Shown here piece after piece: positions 16,047-23,592 of a stretch of 64,000 nt of DNA. Below the pieces are notes generated by a model. The model ran no database searches, was not told the DNA's origin, and saw nothing but the letters and a program-made list of their open reading frames with translations. The stretch spans positions 434,001 to 498,000 of the forward strand of contig NZ_JAUOZU010000006.1 in the NCBI RefSeq assembly GCF_030551875.1, in the 5' to 3' direction. The translations under genes were made by a program, and so were the position numbers. Position 1 is the stretch's first letter. The number at the start of each line of letters is the position of its first letter. The stretch comes from Fluviirhizobium alvei. Lineage in GTDB: Bacteria > Pseudomonadota > Alphaproteobacteria > Rhizobiales > Rhizobiaceae.

Positions 16047-17367
16047 GTCACGCTGAATGCCGATGATATTGCCGCCCTGAAGGCGATGCTGATTGCGGCA
16101 ACAGGACGCGAAGCGGAGACGGTTGCGCAGATCGCCCGTAAGGATGAACGGATCGAACGGCTTGAGAAGCTGGTCGCCGCCTTTAAGCAAGCCGCCTTCG
16201 GGCGCAAATCCGAGAAGACCGATCCTGATCAATTCGATCTGGCATTGGAAGACCTGGATACGGCTGTGGCCGCGATCCATGCCGAGGATGAGGCGGACGC
16301 TGATGCGGTTGGCGGAAACAGAATTGCCAAGTCCCGCGCGGCCAATCGCGGCTCCCTTCCAAAACATCTTCCCCTTATCGAAGAGATGATCGAGCCGGAA
16401 AGCCTGGTCTGTGCCTGCGGTGGCGACCTGCATTGCATTGGCGAGGATGTCTCCGAACGGCTGGATATCGTCCCCGCGCAGTTCCGCGTCATCATCACCC
16501 GCCGTCCTAAATATGCGTGCCGCGCCTGCGCTGACGGTGTCGTTCAGGCTCCGGCTCCCGCTCGGTTGATCCAGGCAGGACTGCCGACGGAAGCGACCGT
16601 CGCCCACGTGCTAGTTTCCAAATATGCCGATCATCTGCCGCTATATCGACAGGCACAGATCATGAGCCGCCAGGGCCTCGATCTCGATCGCTCCACGCTT
16701 GCCGACTGCGTCGGCCGGGCCGCCTATGAACTGCGTCCTGTCTTCGATGCTCTGATGGTCGACCTTAAACGGTCAACCAAGCTATTCATGGACGAGACGC
16801 GCGCTCCGGTTCTCAATCCCGGCTCACGCAAGACGAAGACTGGATACTTTTGGCCGTTGGCGCGTGATGACCGACCTTGAGCGGATTGGCGAACTTTATC
16901 GGATCGAGGCCGAATTGCACGGCCTCGATCCCCAGGCCCGGCTGGCTGTAAGGCGCGAACGATCTACGCCGCTCGTCGCCGACATGCAGATCTGGCTCAG
17001 CCATCACCGCGCTCTTGTTGCGACGAAGTCCTCGCTCGGCGAGGCTCTGGCCTACATCGCCAAATACTGGGACGGTCTCCAGCTCTTCCTAGCCGACGGC
17101 TGCATCGAGATCGACAACAACAGCATCGAGCGGACCATCCGGCCGATTGCCTTCAATCGCAAGAACGCCCTCTTTGCTGGACACGATGCAGGGGCCGAGA
17201 ACTGGGCGACCCTCGCTTCGCTTGTCGAAACGTGCAAGCTCAATGCCGTCGATCCGCAGGCGTATCTGACCGCCACGCTCACCGCCATCGTCAAAGGCCA
17301 CAAGCGGAGCCGGGTTGATGAGTTGCTGCCTTGGAACTTCCAGAAGGCCGCCGGGCCCGCCGCTTGA
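16047..17367 (+). pseudogene. IS66-family transposase TnpC remnant
   Basis: The frame from about 16047 to 16880 carries the typical TnpC leucine-zipper N-terminus (RIERLEKLVAAFKQAAFGRK), a zinc-finger-like CACGG...CRAC region and the first catalytic Asp in LFMDETRAP. It breaks at WPLARDDRP. A second frame (16864-17367) resumes at LERIGELYRIEAELHG and includes the catalytic Glu in DNNSIERTIRP, ending in TATLTAIVKGHK. The segment between, which in intact TnpC holds the second catalytic Asp and the CWAHARR motif, is missing. The usual ATG is also lost: the first codons (VTLNADDIAALKAML) have no start. tnpA and tnpB are absent. The element cannot move by itself. Confidence 0.88.
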
Positions 17368-17723
17368 CGCTGACCGCCCCGAAAGGGGCAATGACATCAC
17401 GAATCCGGCCCGAGATCAGAGCCAAATGCCGCCAAAAGCCGTCAAGCCGCGCCGCTGATCACAAATTCAGCCGTAATTCGAGGTCTCCAGCTGATCTGAA
17501 TAGCCTAGTCGAATCAATCAGGTCGGAAGTCGCTCTAATCGCTGTAGGATGAAAATTCAGTGGCAGGTTGCCTTGGCTATTCCGGAAATCATGCCTTTCG
17601 CATACTGTCCCAGTATGGGTCCGATAATCTGCTCGGCAAGTTTCGATTGAAAAGGCAGGAATTCTCTGCAACATGACAGTGACAAACATAAAAAATATGT
17701 AATATTTCCAATCATAGGGCGAA
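17368..17723. other. Region between IS66 remnant and attachment fragment
   Basis: About 350 bases without a gene. It starts with a small hairpin (GCCCC-GAAA-GGGGC at 17376-17389) just after the transposase stop, likely part of the old insertion sequence. A minus-strand frame crossing the tRNA fragment is an artefact. Confidence 0.5.
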
Positions 17724-17725
17724 GC

Positions 17726-17769
17726 CTGCAAATCCTTGCACCCCGGTTCGATTCCGGGCGAGGCCTCCA
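17726..17769 (+). repeat. Attachment site: 3' fragment of tRNA-Cys
   Basis: The sequence from CTGCAAA (a GCA anticodon loop) through the T arm CCCGG-TTCGATT-CCGGG to the acceptor 3' strand CGAGGCC, discriminator T and CCA (17767-17769) is the 3' half of a tRNA-Cys. The 5' half is absent: the bases before the loop (GAAGC) do not pair with TCCTT, and no GGCCTCG acceptor strand precedes. This is the expected product of tyrosine-recombinase integration into a tRNA gene. It marks the island's right end. Confidence 0.8.
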
Positions 17770-17874
17770 AAATTTCTCCCTCTGATGTCGAAGCGGTTCC
17801 TGCTATACGCTTAAGCTAAAATAGAGATATTAGAGATAGCGTTGGTCTGTCTTGTCGCTGGAATATCGTCGTTC

Positions 17875-20097
17875 ATGCCATCGCTACGCTTTCGATCCAA
17901 CCGGTCCTTTTTTCTCCGTGTTGCCTTGCCGGTGTTGCTTGTCACCATGTCGGCGATCGCGATGGCAAACTATTCGCTACAATGGGCAAGCGAGAGCATC
18001 GACCAGGCCGCTGAAAAGCGGCAGGCCGCGCTCATCAACATGGTGGTGAACAAGCTCAAGGCCCGCATTGCCCACGATCAGGAAAGCGTGACGATCTGGG
18101 ACGATGCCGTCGTCAATACTGCCCAGAAGCCTGATCCGGAATGGATCGACAGCAACCTCGGCAGCTGGATGCACAGCTATTTCGGGCATGACGAACTCTA
18201 TGTGATCGATGGCAAGGACAAGCCGGTCTATGCCTTTCGACAGGAGGGGGTTGTCGCCCCTGAGCGCTTTTCGGCTGTCGCGCCAATCACGGTACCGATG
18301 GCAGAACGGTTTCGCGAAAAATTGCGTCAGGCCGCATCGGCTGCCGAAAATGGGGCAGGGAAGACAAGAGGCCTCGCTGAATTTGTGTTCGTCAATCAGC
18401 GGCCGGCCATCCTCAGCCTGAAACCCATTCTTCCGGATTCCGGAGCGCCGGAGCTGATGCCAGTCCCGGGTCAGGAATATCTCCATGTTGCGCTCCGCTA
18501 TCTCGATGGCGATGTTCTGAAAGAAATAGGCGGCGACTACAGGATTAGCTCCTTGCGGTTTTCGAAAAGATTGCCCGAGTCGAATCAAGCGGCATATGCG
18601 GATCTGAGGACCGGCTCTGGAGGATTTCTCGGCTATTTCATCTGGGAGCCGATCCGGCCCGGCAGCGATTTCATGCAGCAGATCCGGCCGGTGATCTACG
18701 CGATCAACAGCGCCATTTTCGTGCTGGTTCTGGCAACGCTCGGCATCCAGTATTTCCGCATGAAGGCCGATGAGCGCAATCGCAAGCGCTTCGAATTCCT
18801 AGCCCTGCACGACAATCTGACCGGGCTTCCCAATCGCCATTCGTTCGATCGCGATCTTGATTCCCTCTTGAAGGCGGCCAATACCAGCACGATCTCGGTG
18901 GGGTTCCTGGATCTGGATCGCTTCAAGCTGGTCAATGATACACTTGGCCATGAGGCAGGCGACTATGTGATTGCCGAGGCGGGGCGGCGTATCAAGGGGC
19001 AGCTCGGGGCGGGTGGATCCCTTTATAGAATCGGTGGTGATGAATTCATGATCATCGCCCTCATTCCCACCAGCAGCATGCTGTTGATCGCCGAGCGCAT
19101 CGTGAACTCGGTCGAGCAACCGATGTATTATAGCGACAATGTCATTCAGGTGGGCGTTTCTATCGGCATTGCCTGCTGGCCGGAACATGGAGCCGACCGA
19201 ACCACACTTGCGCGCAAGGCGGATCGTGCCCTCTATTCGGCGAAGGGCATGGGGCGAGGACGCGCAGTGCTGTTTGTGCCGAAGATGGATATGGAGATAG
19301 CATCCGAACAGCCCATTCGCGATGATCTCAGGCGATCGCTTGCCCAATCCTCAGAGCTTATGGTCACCCTGCGTCCTGTCACCAGCCGCGATACGGATGA
19401 TGTCATCGCGGTAGATATGGATGTTCGATGGGATCATCCGGAGCATGGTTCCTTTGCGATCCGGAACCTTTTCGACAGGATTGCGAACGACCATGGCCTG
19501 ACCGATGCGCTCGGCCGCCATGTCTTTGCGGAAGCCATACAACTGGCGTTGCAGATACCCTACGCTCGGATTCTTGTCCCCATCAGCAAGCAGCAGCTTC
19601 GCCAGCCCTCGTTCCCGCTGGTGCTCACAAGCCTGCTCGAAAAGGTGAAGTTACCATCCTCCCGCTTTGTGCTCGATCTTGGCGAAAGTACGCGCTTATG
19701 CGAGGAGCCTGAATGCCAGAAGACGATGGGATTGCTCGGGCAGCTGGGGCTCCACCTGATGACGGCAGGCTTGCCCGCAAAATATCAGGGTGTCGAGCAG
19801 TTAAGGGCAATCGGAATGGATTTCCTGCGGATCGATGCAGGTCTGGTGCAAACAGCCCTGGCCGACAAGGGAGCCGAAACACTTGTGCGGGCGATGATCG
19901 AGATCGCGCGGGAGAATCGGATGACGGTCCTCGCTGAAGGTGTCGATCGGATCGACTCGCTCCTCTTCCTGACCGAATGCGGCTGCGATGCCTTTCAGGG
20001 TGCGGTCTGCTCTGGCGATCTTGGCCTTGCAGATCTGGTGCAGCGGGCGGGTTCTGCGGTAAATTCGGCAGAGATCGGCATTGTGCGTGGAATTTGA
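17875..20097 (+). CDS. CHASE4-GGDEF-degenerate EAL signalling protein
   Basis: Start placed at ATG 17875 (MPSLRFRSN; 740 residues). There is a membrane helix near residues 14-35, a periplasmic CHASE4-like sensor to about 270, a second helix near 275-295, then a GGDEF domain with an intact IGGDEF (residue 387-391) for making cyclic di-GMP. No RxxD inhibition site is seen five residues upstream. The C-terminal domain follows the EAL fold but has DMDVRW in place of EALxRW, LGE where ITE is usual and no DDFGTG, so hydrolysis is not expected. Its ending AEGVD and FQGAVCSG are retained. It probably acts as a diguanylate cyclase. It is the first backbone gene after the island. Confidence 0.85.
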   Translation: MPSLRFRSNRSFFLRVALPVLLVTMSAIAMANYSLQWASESIDQAAEKRQAALINMVVNKLKARIAHDQESVTIWDDAVVNTAQKPDPEWIDSNLGSWMHSYFGHDELYVIDGKDKPVYAFRQEGVVAPERFSAVAPITVPMAERFREKLRQAASAAENGAGKTRGLAEFVFVNQRPAILSLKPILPDSGAPELMPVPGQEYLHVALRYLDGDVLKEIGGDYRISSLRFSKRLPESNQAAYADLRTGSGGFLGYFIWEPIRPGSDFMQQIRPVIYAINSAIFVLVLATLGIQYFRMKADERNRKRFEFLALHDNLTGLPNRHSFDRDLDSLLKAANTSTISVGFLDLDRFKLVNDTLGHEAGDYVIAEAGRRIKGQLGAGGSLYRIGGDEFMIIALIPTSSMLLIAERIVNSVEQPMYYSDNVIQVGVSIGIACWPEHGADRTTLARKADRALYSAKGMGRGRAVLFVPKMDMEIASEQPIRDDLRRSLAQSSELMVTLRPVTSRDTDDVIAVDMDVRWDHPEHGSFAIRNLFDRIANDHGLTDALGRHVFAEAIQLALQIPYARILVPISKQQLRQPSFPLVLTSLLEKVKLPSSRFVLDLGESTRLCEEPECQKTMGLLGQLGLHLMTAGLPAKYQGVEQLRAIGMDFLRIDAGLVQTALADKGAETLVRAMIEIARENRMTVLAEGVDRIDSLLFLTECGCDAFQGAVCSGDLGLADLVQRAGSAVNSAEIGIVRGI

Positions 20098-20190
20098 AGA
20101 AGTCGCCGTCGTTTCGCCTTGAAAGCGGTGCTCAGGCAAATTATGACCGCACTAATGGAATTTCACGCGCCGCCAAGGATGGGCAACAAG

Positions 20191-20835
20191 ATGGATTTCT
20201 CCGCTCTGCGCAGCAAGATGGTCGACAATCAGATCCGGACCACAGACGTAACCTCTCATTCCGTGCTGAACGCGTTTCTCGATGTTGAGCGCGATAGCTT
20301 TGTCGGTGATCGTCTGAAACCGCTGGCTTATATCGACACCGATCTCGAGATTGCGCCCGGCCGCTATATCATGTCGCCGTCGCCGCTCGCCAAGCTCCTG
20401 CAACTCGCAGAAATCGACAAGGACTGTTCCGTGCTCGAGATCGGTGCGGGCAATGGTTACGTTTCGGCACTTCTTTCAGAACTGTCGGCATCGGTTGTGG
20501 CGCTTGAAAGCGATGCGGCGCTTGCCGACGCAGCGCGCGCCAATCTGGCGACACGCAGCAACGTCAAGGTCGTGACGGGCAGTCTGCCCGCCGGCTATGC
20601 GGCCGCCGCTCCCTACGACGTCATCTTCGTCAACGGCAGCGTTGAAACGCTTCCCGATTCCCTGTTTTCCCAATTGAAGGATGGCGGTCGTCTGGTCGCA
20701 GTCATGGGAACTGGTCTCTCTTCCGGAGCGCGGCTCTATATTCGCGAGAATGGCAGCCAGTCCGAACGGTTCGCATTCAATGCTTCGGTGCGGCCGCTGC
20801 CCGGTTTCGAGGCAAAGCCGGAATTCGTTTTCTGA
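20191..20835 (+). CDS. Protein-L-isoaspartate O-methyltransferase family protein
   Basis: Start placed at ATG 20191 (MDFSALRSKMVDNQIRT; 214 residues), the usual N-terminus of this rhizobial group; upstream in-frame codons lack protein-like sequence. It has the Pcm family's SAM-binding motif VLEIGAGNGYVSALL (about residues 72-86) and VALESD. Pcm enzymes methylate isoaspartyl residues in aged proteins, but this group, encoded immediately before tolC, is divergent and its substrate is untested. A hairpin terminator follows at 20863-20887. Confidence 0.85.
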   Translation: MDFSALRSKMVDNQIRTTDVTSHSVLNAFLDVERDSFVGDRLKPLAYIDTDLEIAPGRYIMSPSPLAKLLQLAEIDKDCSVLEIGAGNGYVSALLSELSASVVALESDAALADAARANLATRSNVKVVTGSLPAGYAAAAPYDVIFVNGSVETLPDSLFSQLKDGGRLVAVMGTGLSSGARLYIRENGSQSERFAFNASVRPLPGFEAKPEFVF

Positions 20836-20862
20836 TCCTTGCGGTCGATACCATTTGTCGAA

Positions 20863-20887
20863 GGGCGGCGTAACAACCGCCCTTTTT
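20863..20887 (+). terminator. Rho-independent terminator after the pcm-like gene
   Basis: GGGCGG (20863-20868) pairs with CCGCCC (20877-20882), followed by TTTTT. Loop of eight bases. Confidence 0.8.
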
Positions 20888-21151
20888 CGTTCGCCCTGAT
20901 CCTGTCTGATTAAACTTGTTGCCGAATGGCAACGACAGGACTCATTGTGAAACTCATATCTGTTGAAACAATTGCGTTGATAATTGCCTACGCCGCTATA
21001 ATGGTGATGGTTGTGGCAGTCGGGTCGAATAGGGTCGGCTGTGACAGCGAATTTGCGACGCCTCGCAAGTAGCGGGTAGGGGCGTTTTTAAGACATGAGA
21101 CGGACCGAAGTCCGCGATTTAAGGCATGATGCCGAAAGCAGGGTGATTGCA
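20888..21151. other. tolC leader region with possible -10 box
   Basis: About 260 bases without a gene. A perfect TATAAT lies at 20997-21002; the nearest -35-like hexamer TTGCGT (20972-20977) is 19 bases away, so the promoter is only tentative. Confidence 0.35.
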
Positions 21152-22546
21152 GTGTTGAGATTAAAGCGGGTTTTCCTCGCCGCCTGTGCGGTGCCGTTGT
21201 TGGCGATGACGTCGCTTCCAGCCTCCGCTGAGAGCATATACGAGGCGATGGCAAAAGCCTACGAGCACAATCCGGATCTGAATGCTGCTCGGGCCGGATT
21301 GCGGGCCACCGATGAAGGTGTTTCGATCGCCAAGGCCGGATGGCGGCCGCAGATCTCGGCTTTTGCCCAGAAGACACGCACGAAGATCGACAATGTCGGT
21401 GTTTTCTCGGCCAGCAATCCGACCGACAAATATACCTACACGAGCAATCAGATCGGCCTGACCATCACGCAGCAGATCTTCGATGGCTTCCAGACCCTGA
21501 ATAATGTGCGTGCCGCCGAGTCCAACGTCTATGCGCAACGTGCGCAGGTTCGGGCTTCGGAAATCCAGATCCTGCTTTCTGCCGCCCAGTCCTATGCCAA
21601 CATCGCCCGTGATCAGCAGATCGTTGCCATTCGCAAGCAGAACCTTGCCTTCCTCCGGGAGCAGGTGAATGCCGCCAATGCCCGTCTGGATGTCGGCGAA
21701 GGCACCAAGACGGATGTCAGCCTGGCACAGGCGCAGCTGGCACAGGCCCAGGCGCTTCTGGCAACCGCCGTTTTCCAGCTCAAGCAGAGCGAGGCTGTTT
21801 ACGTACAGATCGTTGGTGACGCACCGCGCGGCATCCGCCAGCCGAGCCCGCTGACGCGTCAGTTGCCGAAGGGCATCGACAATGCGGTTGCGACCGGCAT
21901 GCGCGAACATCCGTCGGTGATAGCTGCGAGCTATGCCATCGACGCAGCCGGTTATCAGGTGAAATCGGCCGAGGGTGCGATGTTGCCGGGTGTCGTGATC
22001 CAGGGCCAGCTTCAGAACACCAACGGCGATCCGACGCTGTCGTCGCTCAGCAACTACAATTCGGCCTCTCTTACGGCTCGGCTCAATGTGCCGATCTATC
22101 AGGGCGGTGCCGAATATGGCCAGATCCGTCAGGCCAAGGAGCGCCTGGGTCAGCAGCGCATTCTCCTTGATTCGGCGCGCGCCGAAGTCCAGCAGACGAT
22201 TGTTTCGGCCATGGCTCAACACGAAGCGGCCAAGGCCGTCATTGCCGCCAACAATTCGCAGATTCGCGCCGCGCAGGAAGCCCTCAACGGTGTGATCGAA
22301 GAGCGCAATGTGGGGCAGGCCACCACACTGGATGTGCTTGATGCGCAGGCCAATGTTTTGACCGCCAAGGAGAGCCTGGCACAGTCCCAGCGTGATTCCG
22401 TGGTCTCGAGCTTTGCGATTGTTGCTTCGATGGGCCAGCTGACGATCGATAATCTCAGCCTGAAGGTGGCGAAGTACGAGCCTGACGTTCATTACAAGGC
22501 CGTCAAGGATGCCTGGATCGGCCTGCGGACCGTCGACGGTCGCTGA
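21152..22546 (+). CDS. tolC: TolC-type outer membrane efflux channel
   Basis: Start placed at GTG 21152 (or GTG 21143, three codons earlier), giving a signal peptide KRVFLAACAVPLLAM ending SLPASA before ESIYEAMAKAYEHNPDLNAA. About 464 residues, standard for TolC. Two repeated alpha-barrel/beta-barrel halves are visible through the paired helical segments (ALATAVFQLKQSEAVYVQIVG and later EALNGVIEERNVGQATTLDV, which carries the conserved VGxxTxxDV word). TolC forms the outer membrane exit for type I secretion and RND efflux. The serralysin-type protease at 29735 would be a plausible type I substrate of such a channel. A strong terminator follows. Confidence 0.92.
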   Translation: MLRLKRVFLAACAVPLLAMTSLPASAESIYEAMAKAYEHNPDLNAARAGLRATDEGVSIAKAGWRPQISAFAQKTRTKIDNVGVFSASNPTDKYTYTSNQIGLTITQQIFDGFQTLNNVRAAESNVYAQRAQVRASEIQILLSAAQSYANIARDQQIVAIRKQNLAFLREQVNAANARLDVGEGTKTDVSLAQAQLAQAQALLATAVFQLKQSEAVYVQIVGDAPRGIRQPSPLTRQLPKGIDNAVATGMREHPSVIAASYAIDAAGYQVKSAEGAMLPGVVIQGQLQNTNGDPTLSSLSNYNSASLTARLNVPIYQGGAEYGQIRQAKERLGQQRILLDSARAEVQQTIVSAMAQHEAAKAVIAANNSQIRAAQEALNGVIEERNVGQATTLDVLDAQANVLTAKESLAQSQRDSVVSSFAIVASMGQLTIDNLSLKVAKYEPDVHYKAVKDAWIGLRTVDGR

Positions 22547-22569
22547 TCGGAACGCGACTTACATTCGAA

Positions 22570-22593
22570 CCCGGCCTTGCGGCCGGGTTTTTT
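22570..22593 (+). terminator. Rho-independent terminator of tolC
   Basis: CCCGGCC - TTGC - GGCCGGG followed by six T residues. Confidence 0.9.
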
Positions 22594-22713
22594 GTTCGAC
22601 TACAATTCGGTACAAAGCTGTGCATCATCGGAATTAATTGATTCGTGACAGTTTTTTCGCATCGAGTGATCGCGTAAGCTTTTGCCAATGCGTCAGTCAG
22701 ACTGAGGATAACA

Positions 22714-23469
22714 ATGGCCCAGGCGAATGTAGTGCGTGAACCTTCCATGGACGAAATTCTGGCGTCCATCCGCCGGATCATCGAAAGCAACGACGTGGCT
22801 CCGACCGGTCTTGCGACGGCCATGGCTGAGCCGCAGGGCTTTGTCGGCCAGCCAGCCAATGACGATACGGAAGAAGTGCCGCTCACCATCGATGGCGCGT
22901 TTGACGAGGACGCAGCCGAAATGGCAGGCGAAGCAGCCTTCGAACGGCACGTGGCAGGGACAATCATGCCGGCGCAGGTTGAATCGACCGTCGAGCGCAA
23001 TGCTCCTTCGGCTCCGAAGTCACTCTCGCTTGCCGATGTGGCTGCACGGGTACGTGCGGCCTCCGAGCGCAACTCGGCCATGTTGCGCGAAACCCAGCCG
23101 CAGCGCGCCGAACCATCGTTCGAGGCTGTGGCCGTTCGGGAAGAACAGTCGCACCAGCCGGTCCACACGCCGATGACCGACAGGGCGTCGTCCGAACCGG
23201 TGGCCGAGGTTGCAGCAGAATACGTCGAGAAGTTCGAGGCCACTGAGGCACGTCCGTTGATTTCGAATGCGGCAAGCGAGCAGGTCTCGCGTTCTTTCCA
23301 GAGCCTGGCGCTCGCGGTCGATGACGCCAACCGCCGCTCGTTCGACGACATCGCGGCGGATCTCCTGCGTCCGATGCTGCAGGAATGGCTCGACGACAAT
23401 CTGCCGACGCTGGTCGAACGGCTGGTACGGGAAGAGATCGAACGCGTGGCGCGCGGTCCGCGTCGTTGA
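22714..23469 (+). CDS. popZ: PopZ-type polar organizing protein (DUF2497)
   Basis: A 251-residue acidic protein with the two diagnostic ends of PopZ: an N-terminal helix EPSMDEILASIRRIIE (about residues 8-23) that recruits client proteins, a long acidic and disordered middle, and a C-terminal helical module ADLLRPMLQEWLDDNLPTLV followed by REEIERVARG that drives self-assembly. PopZ forms a microdomain at the cell pole and, in Rhizobiales, at the growing pole. The gene sits between tolC and valS, which I regard as the usual order in this group. A hairpin terminator follows. Confidence 0.9.
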   Translation: MAQANVVREPSMDEILASIRRIIESNDVAPTGLATAMAEPQGFVGQPANDDTEEVPLTIDGAFDEDAAEMAGEAAFERHVAGTIMPAQVESTVERNAPSAPKSLSLADVAARVRAASERNSAMLRETQPQRAEPSFEAVAVREEQSHQPVHTPMTDRASSEPVAEVAAEYVEKFEATEARPLISNAASEQVSRSFQSLALAVDDANRRSFDDIAADLLRPMLQEWLDDNLPTLVERLVREEIERVARGPRR

Positions 23470-23495
23470 TCCTGGTTGCCATTGTTCGACAATCG

Positions 23496-23525
23496 AGCCG
23501 CCAGTTTGGCGGCTTTATTGTTTTT
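23496..23525 (+). terminator. Rho-independent terminator of popZ
   Basis: GCCGCC (23497-23502) pairs with GGCGGC (23508-23513), loop AGTTT, followed by TTTATTGTTTTT. Confidence 0.8.
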
Positions 23526-23592
23526 GGCGAATTGACTTCAATATACGCAACCCTTTACGGAAGAGCCAAATTCATCATTGGCGGATTGTACC

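Larger units (their letters stand above)
1..17769. mobile_element. Right part of a tRNA-Cys-integrated genomic island
   Basis: The right boundary is a truncated tRNA-Cys 3' end at about 17726-17769. Everything to its left is accessory: a methylase/nuclease/ParB module, phage-type genes, an IS66 remnant, broken genes and many small unknown genes, with several low-GC genes among GC-rich ones. To its right lie conserved rhizobial housekeeping genes. Elements that integrate into the 3' half of a tRNA gene leave the intact tRNA at one end and a 3' fragment at the other. The intact tRNA-Cys and the integrase should therefore lie left of position 1. No relaxase, integrase or type IV secretion gene is visible, so ICE, prophage remnant or phage satellite cannot be told apart. 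Confidence 0.72.

Noticed and set aside
17459-17770. Minus-strand frame of 103 codons with an SPGIEPGCKDLQ start
   Set aside because: It is the antisense of the tRNA-Cys fragment and a well-known type of false gene.
21161-22492. Minus-strand frame of 443 codons over tolC
   Set aside because: Antisense shadow of tolC without any family features or ribosome-binding site.
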